From JAHEDH01 sp963753285 (GTDB taxonomy: Bacteria > Actinomycetota > Acidimicrobiia > Spongiisociales > ZC4RG35): 64,000 bases of DNA. The notes below the pieces were generated by a model, which did no database searches, was not told where the DNA came from, and saw only the letters and a program-made list of their open reading frames with translations. The stretch covers positions 248,001 to 312,000 of the forward strand of contig CAVWBT010000001.1 of NCBI GenBank assembly GCA_963753285.1. The letters run 5' to 3'. This document shows positions 43,189 to 52,192 of this stretch, piece by piece (position 1 is the stretch's first letter; every line of letters starts with the position of its first letter). The translations under genes and the position numbers were made by a program.

Positions 43189-45386
43189 CCGCAGCACCGC
43201 TCAACGGCTTTCTCCAGACTCGGAGCGAACTCGCCGAACGCGCATGGCAGCTCGGCGATGAGCAACTGCTCTCCGACCGGATGGACGACGCGATCGAGGA
43301 ACTGGCCGATCCGCTCACCGACGGGACCGTCATCGTGGCGATCGGAGGCTATGGCCGGCGGGTGATGGCGCTGCACTCGGACGTCGATCTGTTGTTCCTC
43401 CACGAGGACGACATCCAGCCGGACGTCGAACAGCGCGTGCTGCGACCCCTCTGGGACGCCAAGCTCAAGGTGGGACATCTCTCGAACACACCGGAGGCCG
43501 GCCGGGTCTTCGCCGGTACCAGGCTCGACGCGATCTCGACGTTCTTGACGGCCCGGCCCATCGTGGGGACCCAAGCCGTGTTCGATCGGTTCTGGAAGCT
43601 GTTCATCGGCCTGCTGGAGAAGGAACATGCACAGATCGTCACGATGCTCGCCACCGAAGAGCGAGCCCGACGCGAGGCTGCGCCGTACCGCCTGATGGCC
43701 GCCGACCTGAAGACCGGCCGAGGTGGTATCCGATCCATCGATCTCCTCGATTGGAGGCGAAGACTGTTCTCGCTGCAGCACGCCCCTGCGTCTCCCCCCG
43801 AACACGAGCAGCGCCTGCGATCCGAGATGACGCGGGCTCGCAGCGCCATCCACGCCGCAGCGGGCCGCCTGTACGACAGCTACGACTTCGACCTGAGGGA
43901 GCGAGCCGCGTCCTACCTCGGGATGGACGTCCCCCGACTGGGCCGCCTCATCCTGTCGTTGCAGCGCGAGACCGAGGAGCGGGTCGACACCGACTGGCCC
44001 GAGGTGAGGCAGTCGAGACAACTCGAGGCCGAGCAGGTGGACATCGACCGGATCTCCGACCGGAGCGATCTGACGAGTCGGGCCACCGACACCGCGATCG
44101 TGTCGATCCTCCCGGAGTGGTCCAGACTTCGAGACACGCCGCACATCGCCCCGTTCCATCGACACCCGGTCGGAGAACATTCTCTGGCGTGCCTCGACGT
44201 GGTGTCCGGGCTGCTGAAGCACTCCGACGACGCCCTCGTCACCGAGGCGGCCACCGCCGTCACCGCACCGGACACGCTGCGGTGGGCTGCACTCGCCCAC
44301 GACGTCGGAAAGGGACTCTCAGAGCCGCACGCACGCTCAGGCGCCCAGCTGATCGCCGACTCCCGCCTCCCATCGATCGTGGAGGACGCGGAGCTGTTGT
44401 CCTTCCTCGTGGAACACCATCTGCTGTTGGCAGACCTCGCTACCAGATACGACATCGACGATCCGGGAGTCATCTCCTGGGTCGCGGATCGGTGCCGAGA
44501 CCGCGGGTGGCTCGCTGCTCTGTATCTGCTCACCATCGCAGACAGCCTCGCGACGGGTGAGGACACGTGGAACGAGTGGCGATCCGAGCTGGTCCGCCGC
44601 GCCTACCGGCGCGTCGAGCGCGAACTGCGCAACCGGAGCCTGCCGGAGGAGGCGCAGGTCGAGGTGCTCGCCGACCGAGTTGCCGCCGTCGCTCCGGATC
44701 GGCCCATGGATGTCATCCGTCGGCACCTCGCCGGATTCGGATCCGTGTATCGGCGCGGCCATGCACCCGATGAGATCGCCCACCACATCGAGCTCGCCTC
44801 GAAGCCCCGGCATCCCGGTGAGATCCGCATCGATGCCGAGCCCGGCAACCCGGCGACGATCATCGTGATCACAGAGGACAAGCCCGGACTCCTCCTCACG
44901 GTCTCGGGCGTGTTGGCGCTGAACCGGATGTCGATCACCGACGCTCGGTTCGCGACGAGAAGCGACGGCCTCGTGTTCGACACGTTCGACATCGTCAACG
45001 TCGACAACACCACCATCGACGAGGCGACGCTCGAATCGATCGCACTGGAGATGACGAAGGCGATTCGAGGTGGATTCGACCTCGAAGAGGCGGTTCACAC
45101 CAAACGTGAGGCGTACCGGCCGGTCGAACAACAGGGCTTCCGACCCTCGGTTTCGGTCGAACCCGAAGGTGTGGGATCGGGCAAGATCACGGTCGAGACC
45201 CCGGACCGGATCGGGCTGATCTTCGACCTCGGTCGGGTGTTCCAGCAATACCGCATGCCGATCAAACGAGCGAGGGTCGACACCAGGGCGGGCATCGCCT
45301 ACGACGTGTTCTGGGTGGACCGTCTCCCGACGAACCGGGAGCGACTCGAGCGTGACATCCTCGAGATCCTCGCCGGCGGGCACTGA
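43185..45386 (+). CDS. glnD: PII nucleotidyltransferase/deadenylylase (GlnD)
   Basis: GlnD modifies and demodifies PII in response to nitrogen state. The 733-residue protein has all four domains in order: nucleotidyltransferase (IGGYGRRVMALHSDVDLLFL, with the G-D-x-D type metal site), helical linker with KTGRGGIRSIDLLDW, HD hydrolase (HSLACLDV; WAALAHDVGKG), and two ACT domains (DKPGLLLTVSGVLALN; TPDRIGLIFDLGRVFQQ). It begins with GTG overlapping glnB by 4 nt. It is shorter than the 850-900 residue proteobacterial form, as in other actinobacteria. Confidence 0.94.
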   Translation: MTAAPLNGFLQTRSELAERAWQLGDEQLLSDRMDDAIEELADPLTDGTVIVAIGGYGRRVMALHSDVDLLFLHEDDIQPDVEQRVLRPLWDAKLKVGHLSNTPEAGRVFAGTRLDAISTFLTARPIVGTQAVFDRFWKLFIGLLEKEHAQIVTMLATEERARREAAPYRLMAADLKTGRGGIRSIDLLDWRRRLFSLQHAPASPPEHEQRLRSEMTRARSAIHAAAGRLYDSYDFDLRERAASYLGMDVPRLGRLILSLQRETEERVDTDWPEVRQSRQLEAEQVDIDRISDRSDLTSRATDTAIVSILPEWSRLRDTPHIAPFHRHPVGEHSLACLDVVSGLLKHSDDALVTEAATAVTAPDTLRWAALAHDVGKGLSEPHARSGAQLIADSRLPSIVEDAELLSFLVEHHLLLADLATRYDIDDPGVISWVADRCRDRGWLAALYLLTIADSLATGEDTWNEWRSELVRRAYRRVERELRNRSLPEEAQVEVLADRVAAVAPDRPMDVIRRHLAGFGSVYRRGHAPDEIAHHIELASKPRHPGEIRIDAEPGNPATIIVITEDKPGLLLTVSGVLALNRMSITDARFATRSDGLVFDTFDIVNVDNTTIDEATLESIALEMTKAIRGGFDLEEAVHTKREAYRPVEQQGFRPSVSVEPEGVGSGKITVETPDRIGLIFDLGRVFQQYRMPIKRARVDTRAGIAYDVFWVDRLPTNRERLERDILEILAGGH

Positions 45387-45413
45387 AGACCGCCGGATCG
45401 CCGCGGGCGTCGA

Positions 45414-46604
45414 TCAGCCCAGCCGACCCAACGCAACCATCACGTGGAAGGCGATGCCGGTCGCCATCGCCTCCTCATCGAACCGGACCAGGTTCGAGTG
45501 GTTGAACGGGCTCGTCTCAGGGGTGAGATCGGTCGGACAGGCGCCCAGGAAGAACATCGCCCCCGGCACCTCCTGCAGAACGTAGCTGAAATCCTCGGCT
45601 CCCATCGACGGGTCCGGAAGCGTCACCACCCGGTCGGCGCCGACGAGCATCTTGGCGGCGAGCATCAGCTCGGCGGTTGCGTTCGGGTCGTTGACCGTGA
45701 CCGGGTATCCCCGATCGAAGGTCGTCCTCGCGGTCATCCCGTGTGCGGCTGCGACTCCATCGGCAACGCGTGCGACGAGTTCGTGCATCTGGGCACGGGT
45801 CTCGGACGACAGCGTCCTGACGGTCCCCCTCAGCCTCACCTGTGCGGGGATGATGTTGTGAGCGCTGCCGGCCTCGACGACGGTGAACGTGCACACGGCG
45901 GGATCGAAGACACTGATGTTTCGGGTGACGGCCGACTGGACCGACATGATGATCTCGGCGGCGGCTGCCACCGGGTCGTTCGCACCATCGGGTCGCGACG
46001 CGTGGCCACCGGCGCCGGTCACGACGATGTCGAGCTGATCCGCCGAGGCCATCATCGGACCCGACCGTCCGGCGATGACACCGGATTCGAGGATGGTCGT
46101 CACGTGGATCGCCACTGCGAGCTCGGGGCGCTCACCTGCAGCATCGAGCATGCCCTCTTCGAGCATGAAGCGGGCTCCGTGATGCCCCTCCTCACCCGGC
46201 TGGAACATGAACATGACCGAGCCCGACAACTCGGATCGTCGCGCGCTCAGCAGTCGAGCCGCTCCGACGAGCATGGCCGTGTGGAGATCGTGTCCGCAGG
46301 CGTGCATCGTGTCGCCGGTCACGGAGGCGAATTCGAGTCCTGTGTCCTCCCGAAGCGGAAGGCCGTCCATGTCCCCTCGCAGCAGGATCGTCGGCCCGAC
46401 AGAGGCGCCTCGCAGAATCGCCACCACTCCCCCTGAGGTCTCGTGCTCGATGATCTCCAGCGGGAGCCCGGCGAGCGCCTCCAGAACCAGCGTCTTGGTC
46501 CCGGGAAGCGCCAGCCCGACCTCGGGGTTCCTGTGCAGAGCCCTTCGCAGCTCGACGATCTCCGGCAGGACCGCCCTGGCGTGTTCGATGATCGATTCTC
46601 TCAT
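45414..46604 (-). CDS. M20-family metallopeptidase / amidohydrolase
   Basis: A dinuclear-metal hydrolase (396 residues) of the M20D type, related to N-acyl-amino-acid and hippurate hydrolases. Metal-binding motifs are MHACGHDLHTAM, the catalytic Glu pair in FMFQPGEEGHHGAR, AVAIHVT and the late SMGAEDFSYVLQEVPG then FNHSNLVRFDE. The lid domain lies in the middle (VVTGAGGHASRPDGANDPV). ATG 46604 is preferred to an upstream frame that overlaps the preceding gene. It is 13 nt from that gene and convergent with glnD. Confidence 0.9.
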   Translation of the reverse strand: MRESIIEHARAVLPEIVELRRALHRNPEVGLALPGTKTLVLEALAGLPLEIIEHETSGGVVAILRGASVGPTILLRGDMDGLPLREDTGLEFASVTGDTMHACGHDLHTAMLVGAARLLSARRSELSGSVMFMFQPGEEGHHGARFMLEEGMLDAAGERPELAVAIHVTTILESGVIAGRSGPMMASADQLDIVVTGAGGHASRPDGANDPVAAAAEIIMSVQSAVTRNISVFDPAVCTFTVVEAGSAHNIIPAQVRLRGTVRTLSSETRAQMHELVARVADGVAAAHGMTARTTFDRGYPVTVNDPNATAELMLAAKMLVGADRVVTLPDPSMGAEDFSYVLQEVPGAMFFLGACPTDLTPETSPFNHSNLVRFDEEAMATGIAFHVMVALGRLG

Positions 46605-46617
46605 GTGCTCACGGTAG

Positions 46618-47235
46618 TCAGATGATGTCCAGGGCATACTCGTCGCCCACGCGGGTGAATCCGAAGCGCTCGAGAAACCGCCGATGGATCGGAGTGTCCG
46701 CCCGGGTCACGACCCGTTCGAGCCCATGATCCAACAGGACGCCCCTTCCGCTGCCCAACAAGACCCGCGCGTTCTTCAGGTCCCGGTAATCCCGACCGGC
46801 GAAGTCGAGTTCGACCCGTGCCGTGCTCCCTTCGACCGACGCGATGAAACAGCCGGCCGGCACCATGTCCCGAAACACGACCAGCCGGAGTTGATCGGGG
46901 TGGAGCTCGTACCGATACCCGGGCCACACCGCTTCGATGTCGGAGGCATTGTGCTCCAGATACCGTTGGAGGAACTTGGACCCGGCGTCGACCTCGACCA
47001 CGTCGAACCGGGCTTGGTGGGAGAGCAGCCGGTACAGGAAGACGAGGTTGATCACCATGATCACTCCGTTGGTGATCGCAACCGGGATCGAGTCGATCAG
47101 GATTCCGTAGACGAGGAACGTCGTCGATCCGATCAACGAGAGGATCCGCAACTTGAGCACCGACGACATAGCCAGAGAGGCGACGACGAACGCCGAAGCG
47201 GTGTAGCCAAGGAGCTCGAGGGCGAAATCGCTCAT
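46618..47235 (-). CDS. YgjV-like membrane domain joined to an acetyltransferase-like domain
   Basis: A 205-residue protein. The first ~72 residues contain three membrane helices of the YgjV type (LLGYTASAFVVASLAMSSVL, LRILSLIGSTTFLVYGILID, and VAITNGVIMVINLVFLYRLL). From about residue 75 a soluble domain begins (FLQRYLEHNASDIEAVWPGY) and ends in IHRRFLERFGFTRVGDEYAL, a pattern close to the C-terminus of GNAT acetyltransferases. The GNAT link is weak and the function unknown. It lies just upstream of the M20 gene. Confidence 0.7.
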   Translation of the reverse strand: MSDFALELLGYTASAFVVASLAMSSVLKLRILSLIGSTTFLVYGILIDSIPVAITNGVIMVINLVFLYRLLSHQARFDVVEVDAGSKFLQRYLEHNASDIEAVWPGYRYELHPDQLRLVVFRDMVPAGCFIASVEGSTARVELDFAGRDYRDLKNARVLLGSGRGVLLDHGLERVVTRADTPIHRRFLERFGFTRVGDEYALDII

Positions 47236-47292
47236 TGCGAGCAGTGTATGGGCCCGGCCGTTGTGAGTGACGAGCCACCAACCGAGGCCGGC

Positions 47293-48318
47293 CTACGTCC
47301 AGTCGAGGATGACCTTGCCGGTGTGACCGGATCGGACGGCCGCGAAGGCCTGCTCGAAGTCTTCGGCGTCGAAGGTGTGGGTGATGATCGGGGACAGATC
47401 GAGACCTCCTTCGATGAAGACGCCCATCTTGTACCACGTGTCGTACATCTCTCGCCCGTACACCCCTTTCAGGGTGAGGCTGTGGAAGATGACCGTGCTC
47501 CAGTCGATCGCGACACCATCGGGCAGCAGTCCGAGCAAGGCGACCCTGCCCCCGTGGATCATCACGGGCAGGATCGAGCGCAGCGCCTCCGGCGCTCCGG
47601 ACATCTCCAGCGCGATGTCGAACCCCTCCCGGATGTCCAGGTCCTTCATGACCTCGCCCAGGTCGGAGCGCTCCACGTTGATGGTGTGCGTCGCTCCCAA
47701 CCTCGCCGCCAGATCGAGCCGGTAGTCGTTGACGTCGGTCACCACGACGTGACGGGCCCCGACATGGCTGGCGATGGCGGCAGCCATGCAGCCGATCGGA
47801 CCGGCACCCGTGATCAAGACGTCCTCGGCCGCGAGGTCGAACTCGAGCGCTGTGTGCGTGGCATTGCCGAACGGGTCGAAGATCGAGCCCATCTCGAGCG
47901 GGACGTGATCCGGCAACGGGAAGACGTTGGCCGAGGGGATCACGATCCGGTCGGCGAACGCCCCGGGGCGGTCGACGCCGATCCCGAGCGTGTGGGGACA
48001 GAGATGCCTCCGACCGGCTCGGCAGTTGCGACAGTGCCCACACGTCAGATGGCCCTCACCCGTGACCCGCTGCCCTACCTCGACATCAGTGACGGCGGAG
48101 CCGATCGCAGCCACCACACCGCTGAATTCGTGGCCGACGACCATCCCGACGGGCACGGTCGCCGAGGCCCACTCGTCCCAGTCGTAGATGTGCAGATCCG
48201 TTCCGCAGATCGAGGTGTACCAGATGTCGATGACGACGTCGTTCGGCCCCGGTTCGGGCTCCGGCACATCGACCAGCTCCAGCCCGGGTGCCGCCGAAGG
48301 TTTGATGAGACCTCTCAC
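47293..48318 (-). CDS. tdh: L-threonine 3-dehydrogenase
   Basis: Tdh oxidises threonine to 2-amino-3-ketobutyrate with NAD+. The 341-residue medium-chain dehydrogenase has the catalytic zinc Cys in SICGTDLHIYDWDEWA, GHEFSGVV, the structural-zinc lobe CGHCRNCRAGRRHLC, and the NAD site ITGAGPIGCMAAAIA. DPFGNATHTAL and GVYGREMYDTWYKM are typical of Tdh. It overlaps the upstream kbl by 4 nt, so the unstable intermediate passes directly to Kbl. Confidence 0.95.
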   Translation of the reverse strand: MRGLIKPSAAPGLELVDVPEPEPGPNDVVIDIWYTSICGTDLHIYDWDEWASATVPVGMVVGHEFSGVVAAIGSAVTDVEVGQRVTGEGHLTCGHCRNCRAGRRHLCPHTLGIGVDRPGAFADRIVIPSANVFPLPDHVPLEMGSIFDPFGNATHTALEFDLAAEDVLITGAGPIGCMAAAIASHVGARHVVVTDVNDYRLDLAARLGATHTINVERSDLGEVMKDLDIREGFDIALEMSGAPEALRSILPVMIHGGRVALLGLLPDGVAIDWSTVIFHSLTLKGVYGREMYDTWYKMGVFIEGGLDLSPIITHTFDAEDFEQAFAAVRSGHTGKVILDWT

Positions 48319-49514
48319 GCCACCAGCCCCATCTCTGCGCCGACGGCGGCGAACGCCGACACCGTCCGGTCGATGTCCTCGTCGGTGTGCGCCGCGTTCA
48401 TCTGCGTCCTGATTCGAGCACTGCCCTTGGGAACCACCGGATACGAGAAGGCGATCACGTAGATCCCGAGCTCGAGCAGCCGGTCGGCCATCTCGGCCGC
48501 CGTGCTCGCGTCACCGATCATGACCGGGATGATCGGGTGGCCGGCTCCGCCGAGATCGAATCCGGCTGCGGTCATGCCCTCGCGGAAGCGCTGGGCATTG
48601 CGATGCAGTTGGGCTCTTCGGTCGTCCGCCTCGGCGACGAGCCGGAGGCCTGTGATGGCGCCGCCGACCAGCCCGGGTGCGAGGGCGTTGGAGAACAGGT
48701 ACGGGCGGGCGCGCTGCCGCATGAGCTCGACGATGCCCGAGCGTGCGGCGATGAAACCGCCCATGCCGCCACCCAACGCCTTGCCGAATGTCCCGGTCAG
48801 GATGTCGACCCGATCGACGACATCGTGCAGGGCAGGCGTTCCGCGGCCTCCCGGTCCCACGAATCCGGTTGCGTGACAATCGTCCACCATCACGAGAGCG
48901 TCGTAGCGGTCGGCGACCTCGCAGATGCCCGACAGATCGGCGATGTAGCCGTCCATCGAGAACACCCCGTCGGTGGCGATCATGACCGTCTCGGCTCCGT
49001 TGTCGACGGCTTCGGCCACCGCCCGGTCGAGATCGTCGAGATCACGTGTCCCATAGCGATATCTCGCGGCCTTCGAGAGCCGGATCCCGTCGATGATCGA
49101 GGCGTGATTGAGCGTGTCGGAGACGATCGCATCGCGCTCACCGAGCAGGGGCTCGAAGACCGCTCCGTTGGCATCGAAGCAGGCCGCAAACGTGATCGAG
49201 GCCTCCGTCCCGAGGAACGCCGCCGTCTTCGCTTCGAGTTCGGTGTGCAGATCGGTGGTGCCGCAGATGAAGCGCACCGATGCCATGCCGTACCCGCGTC
49301 GGCTCATCGCCGCCGCGGCCGCATCCTTCAGCCGGTCGTCGTCGGCGAGACCGAGGTAGTTGTTGGCGCAGAAGTTGAGCACCTCCTGGCCTCCCGAGAC
49401 CGTGACGGTCCCCCCCTGAGCTGACACGAGCGTGCGCTCGGTCTTGTAGAGACCCTCGGAGCGGAGCTCCTCGAGTTGATCGTGGACTCGTTCGAGGAAG
49501 CGTTCGCGGCTCAT
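48315..49514 (-). CDS. kbl: Glycine C-acetyltransferase (2-amino-3-ketobutyrate CoA ligase)
   Basis: Kbl splits 2-amino-3-ketobutyrate with CoA into glycine and acetyl-CoA, completing threonine breakdown. This PLP enzyme (399 residues) has the lysine motif GTFGKALGGGMGGF, MVDDCHATGFVGPGGRGTPA and FCANNYLGLADD near the start. ATG 49514 matches the family N-terminus (MSRERFLERVHDQLEEL). The stop overlaps the tdh start. The 208-bp gap upstream (49515-49722) shows no gene or RNA. Confidence 0.95.
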   Translation of the reverse strand: MSRERFLERVHDQLEELRSEGLYKTERTLVSAQGGTVTVSGGQEVLNFCANNYLGLADDDRLKDAAAAAMSRRGYGMASVRFICGTTDLHTELEAKTAAFLGTEASITFAACFDANGAVFEPLLGERDAIVSDTLNHASIIDGIRLSKAARYRYGTRDLDDLDRAVAEAVDNGAETVMIATDGVFSMDGYIADLSGICEVADRYDALVMVDDCHATGFVGPGGRGTPALHDVVDRVDILTGTFGKALGGGMGGFIAARSGIVELMRQRARPYLFSNALAPGLVGGAITGLRLVAEADDRRAQLHRNAQRFREGMTAAGFDLGGAGHPIIPVMIGDASTAAEMADRLLELGIYVIAFSYPVVPKGSARIRTQMNAAHTDEDIDRTVSAFAAVGAEMGLVA

Positions 49515-49722
49515 GGTGCCAAATCTATCGGGGCGAACTCGCCAGGCGGACTCGCTTGGTCCGTCTCGCCGGATCTGAGTCGAGGGTTCCGAGTCTGCAG
49601 ACCGGCCCCCGCAACCCATGACTCATACACGAACGCGAGGAATGCAAGCGCCCAGGCATTGATCTCCCCCGGCGTCCGCATGGCGCCATTTGAACCAGTG
49701 ACCAGACCGCCAGGTCAACACG

Positions 49723-51033
49723 TCAGAGAATGGTTGCGGCCATCTCTGCCAGAGGGCTCCGGATCGAACGTTCGAGGATGACGTGACCGAACAGCGGCGA
49801 GCCCCGGAACTTCTCGATGAGCGCCGCCATCCCTCCATACGGCGAGATGTAGGGGTTGTCGACCTGCGTCAGGTCCCCGCACAACACCACCTTCGAGTCC
49901 TTGGCCAGCCTGGTCATGATCACCTTGAGAGTGGACAGCTCGAGGTTCTGGGCCTCGTCGATGATCACGATCTCCCCTGTGATGGATCGCCCCCTGAGGT
50001 ACGTGACCGCGGCCATCTCCAACTCACCGCGCTCGATCAGTTCGTCGATCGCCGACCGGGCGCCTTCGGAGCCGGCATCGGCGAAGAGCGCATGCAGGTT
50101 GTCGTACACGGCGGCCATCCACGGCGACAGCTTCTCGTCGAGGTCGCCCGGAAGGAAGCCCACCTCCTGACGCCCGACCGCCACGAGCGGTCGGTAGACC
50201 GACACCTTGCGATACCGGCCCTGTTCGAGCACCTGCTCGAGAGCGGCGGCCAGAGCGAGGAAGGTCTTGCCCGAGCCCGCCATCCCCATGAGTGACACGG
50301 CAGGGATGTCCGGATCGAGAAGGTGATGCATCGCGATCGTCTGGCGGAGGTTCTTCGGCTCGACCCCGAAGGCGCGTGGATGATTCGAGACCCGCTCGAC
50401 GGTGACGACCGGATGAGCCTCGATGACCCTGGCGAGCGCCGAACGGCTCTGACCCGCTCGGAGCACCACGAACTCGTTCATCAGCGCAGACACCCCGTCG
50501 AGCTCGAGTTTGCCCTCCGAGAACAACCGGTCGATGGTCTCCCCGGCACACTCGTGTTCGACGACACCGGTCGCGAGCTCGTCCACCTGGACGGTGTCGG
50601 CGCGGTAGTCCTCGACCGTGACCCCCAGCTGCGCCCCCTTGATCCGCAGCGATGCGTCCTTGGTGACCAGCACGGTGTCCACGCCGGCGTCGTTGAGGTT
50701 GAGGCAGGCCGCGAGAATGCGATGATCTGGTGTCGTGGGATCGAGCACGGATGGCAGTCGAGCCGACACGATGCCGTTCAACTCGATCCTCAGCGAGCCG
50801 CCTCCTGGCAGCGGAACCGGTTCGCTCATGCCTCCCAGCTCGGACGCACCGAGCTCTTCGAGGAGCCGGATCGAGCGGCGAGCGTTGGTTCCGACCTCGT
50901 CCATCCTGGTCTTCTTGCGGTCGAGCTCCTCCACGACGACGAGCGGGAGCACCACCTCGTGCTCGTCGAATCGAAGGAGTGACTGGGGGTCGGCGAGCAG
51001 GACACAAGTGTCCAGGACATAGGTGGTGGCCAC
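49723..51033 (-). CDS. PIN-PhoH ATPase fusion (PhoH2-type)
   Basis: A 436-residue two-domain protein. Residues 1-~145 are a PIN ribonuclease domain (TYVLDTCVLLADP, VVEELDRKKTRMDEVG, DHRILAACLNL, VLVTKDASLRIKG) with the conserved Asp/Glu set. The rest is a PhoH P-loop ATPase: GMAGSGKTFLALAAALEQ, VYRPLVAVGRQEVGFLPGDL, VIIDEAQNLELSTLKVIMTR and LCGDLTQVDNPY. Related PhoH2 proteins in mycobacteria unwind and cut RNA. It is monocistronic by position. Confidence 0.92.
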   Translation of the reverse strand: MATTYVLDTCVLLADPQSLLRFDEHEVVLPLVVVEELDRKKTRMDEVGTNARRSIRLLEELGASELGGMSEPVPLPGGGSLRIELNGIVSARLPSVLDPTTPDHRILAACLNLNDAGVDTVLVTKDASLRIKGAQLGVTVEDYRADTVQVDELATGVVEHECAGETIDRLFSEGKLELDGVSALMNEFVVLRAGQSRSALARVIEAHPVVTVERVSNHPRAFGVEPKNLRQTIAMHHLLDPDIPAVSLMGMAGSGKTFLALAAALEQVLEQGRYRKVSVYRPLVAVGRQEVGFLPGDLDEKLSPWMAAVYDNLHALFADAGSEGARSAIDELIERGELEMAAVTYLRGRSITGEIVIIDEAQNLELSTLKVIMTRLAKDSKVVLCGDLTQVDNPYISPYGGMAALIEKFRGSPLFGHVILERSIRSPLAEMAATIL

Positions 51034-51162
51034 GTGGAAATCGACTCCTGGCGTTTCGTCGGTTGTCAGCGCCCCAACATGTTGCCACTCAGCGCGCGAA
51101 AACCAAGGACCGATGGCGTGAGCATCGAATGTCGGGGCGACCGCGGTTCCGTCCTGAGCCCG

Positions 51163-51558
51163 TCATGAGCTCTGATAGACCGTCCACCAGTTGCCGTCCG
51201 GATCCGAGAGGGTGAACTGGCGCCCACCCCACCAGGGGTCCCAGATGTCTTCGATCGGCACGGCACCGGCCGACCGCGCCCGTGCGTACATCTCGTCCGC
51301 CGAGTCGACGTGCATATAGAGCGAGACCGCTCCACCGTTTCCGACTCGATCCCTGACCTGTCCGAGGTATTGCTGGTTGCCGGCGAACTGGGTGGGGATG
51401 ATCGTGATCATCAGACGGACATCCCCGAGCCCGAGCTGGAACCAGGTCGGATCGTCGTCGGGGTTGCGCTGCCGTTCGGTGAATCCCAATGACTCGTACC
51501 ACGCCTTGGAGGCAGCGAGGTCGGTGACCCAGAGATGTGGTTCGACAGAATGCGCCAT
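51163..51558 (-). CDS. VOC (glyoxalase-like) family protein
   Basis: A 131-residue protein of the vicinal oxygen chelate fold. Two beta-alpha-beta modules are visible: HLWVTDLAASKAWYESLGFT and then VSLYMHVDSADEMYARARSA, ending in WGGRQFTLSDPDGNWWTVYQ. Possible metal positions are His near residue 7 and a Glu/Gln late in the fold. The reaction is not known. ATG 51558 begins at the fold's first strand. Confidence 0.82.
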   Translation of the reverse strand: MAHSVEPHLWVTDLAASKAWYESLGFTERQRNPDDDPTWFQLGLGDVRLMITIIPTQFAGNQQYLGQVRDRVGNGGAVSLYMHVDSADEMYARARSAGAVPIEDIWDPWWGGRQFTLSDPDGNWWTVYQSS

Positions 51559-51610
51559 GACCGCATCATCGCACACGAGACACAATCGTGCCGCTCTCCA
51601 CCGAGATCGT

Positions 51611-52192
51611 TCACCCTGCGAGCTGGAACAATGACACGAACTGCGGGCTCGACAGCAGGTTGAACTCGTGATGGAGTTCGTGGAATCCGACGGGCTCGGC
51701 GAGGCCCCGCACCCTGCTGGGCCACAGCCAGTTGCAATGGACGGTCGTCGCCTTGAGCGGATTGCTGTGCAAGATCACGGCGGTGGGTATCGCCCAGATG
51801 CCCTTGATCGGTTCCGCCGGGTAGATGTAGAGCGCGATCCCCCCAGGCTTCAACACCCGCGCCATCTCGGCGAAGGCCGACTCGATCGGGGGGATGTGCT
51901 CGATGGCATGAACCGAGACGATCTTGTCGAAGGAGTCCGCCTCGAAGTCGAGGTGTGCGGCGTCCATCGTCACGACCCCGTCGGTCACGGCGTGTTCGGC
52001 GGCCTGCGGGTTGGCGTCGATGCCGATCGCCTCGACCGCTCCGTCCCGGAGCCGTTTGGTGAGATGGCCTCTCCCGCAACCGACCTCGAGCACCCGCTCC
52101 CCCGGCTTGGGTCCGAGCAGACGTTCGACCGTGACGAGGTGGCGCGGGTCCCAACGGTTGACGAGGGCATACCGCTTCGAGTCGTAGCTCAT
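51611..52192 (-). CDS. Class I SAM-dependent methyltransferase
   Basis: A 193-residue methyltransferase of the UbiE/Methyltransf_11 type. The SAM site is VLEVGCGRGHLTKRL, followed by GIDANPQAAEHA, TMDAAHLDFEADSFDKIVSV and the HAIEHIPP block, then RVLKPGGIALYIYP. The substrate cannot be told. It overlaps the double histidine phosphatase gene by 4 nt; that partner suggests a small shared pathway that I cannot name. Confidence 0.85.
   Translation of the reverse strand: MSYDSKRYALVNRWDPRHLVTVERLLGPKPGERVLEVGCGRGHLTKRLRDGAVEAIGIDANPQAAEHAVTDGVVTMDAAHLDFEADSFDKIVSVHAIEHIPPIESAFAEMARVLKPGGIALYIYPAEPIKGIWAIPTAVILHSNPLKATTVHCNWLWPSRVRGLAEPVGFHELHHEFNLLSSPQFVSLFQLAG

Noticed and set aside
49515..49722. 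Possible small RNA or gene between kbl and the PIN-PhoH gene
   Set aside because: No tRNA fold, hairpin or supported reading frame was found.
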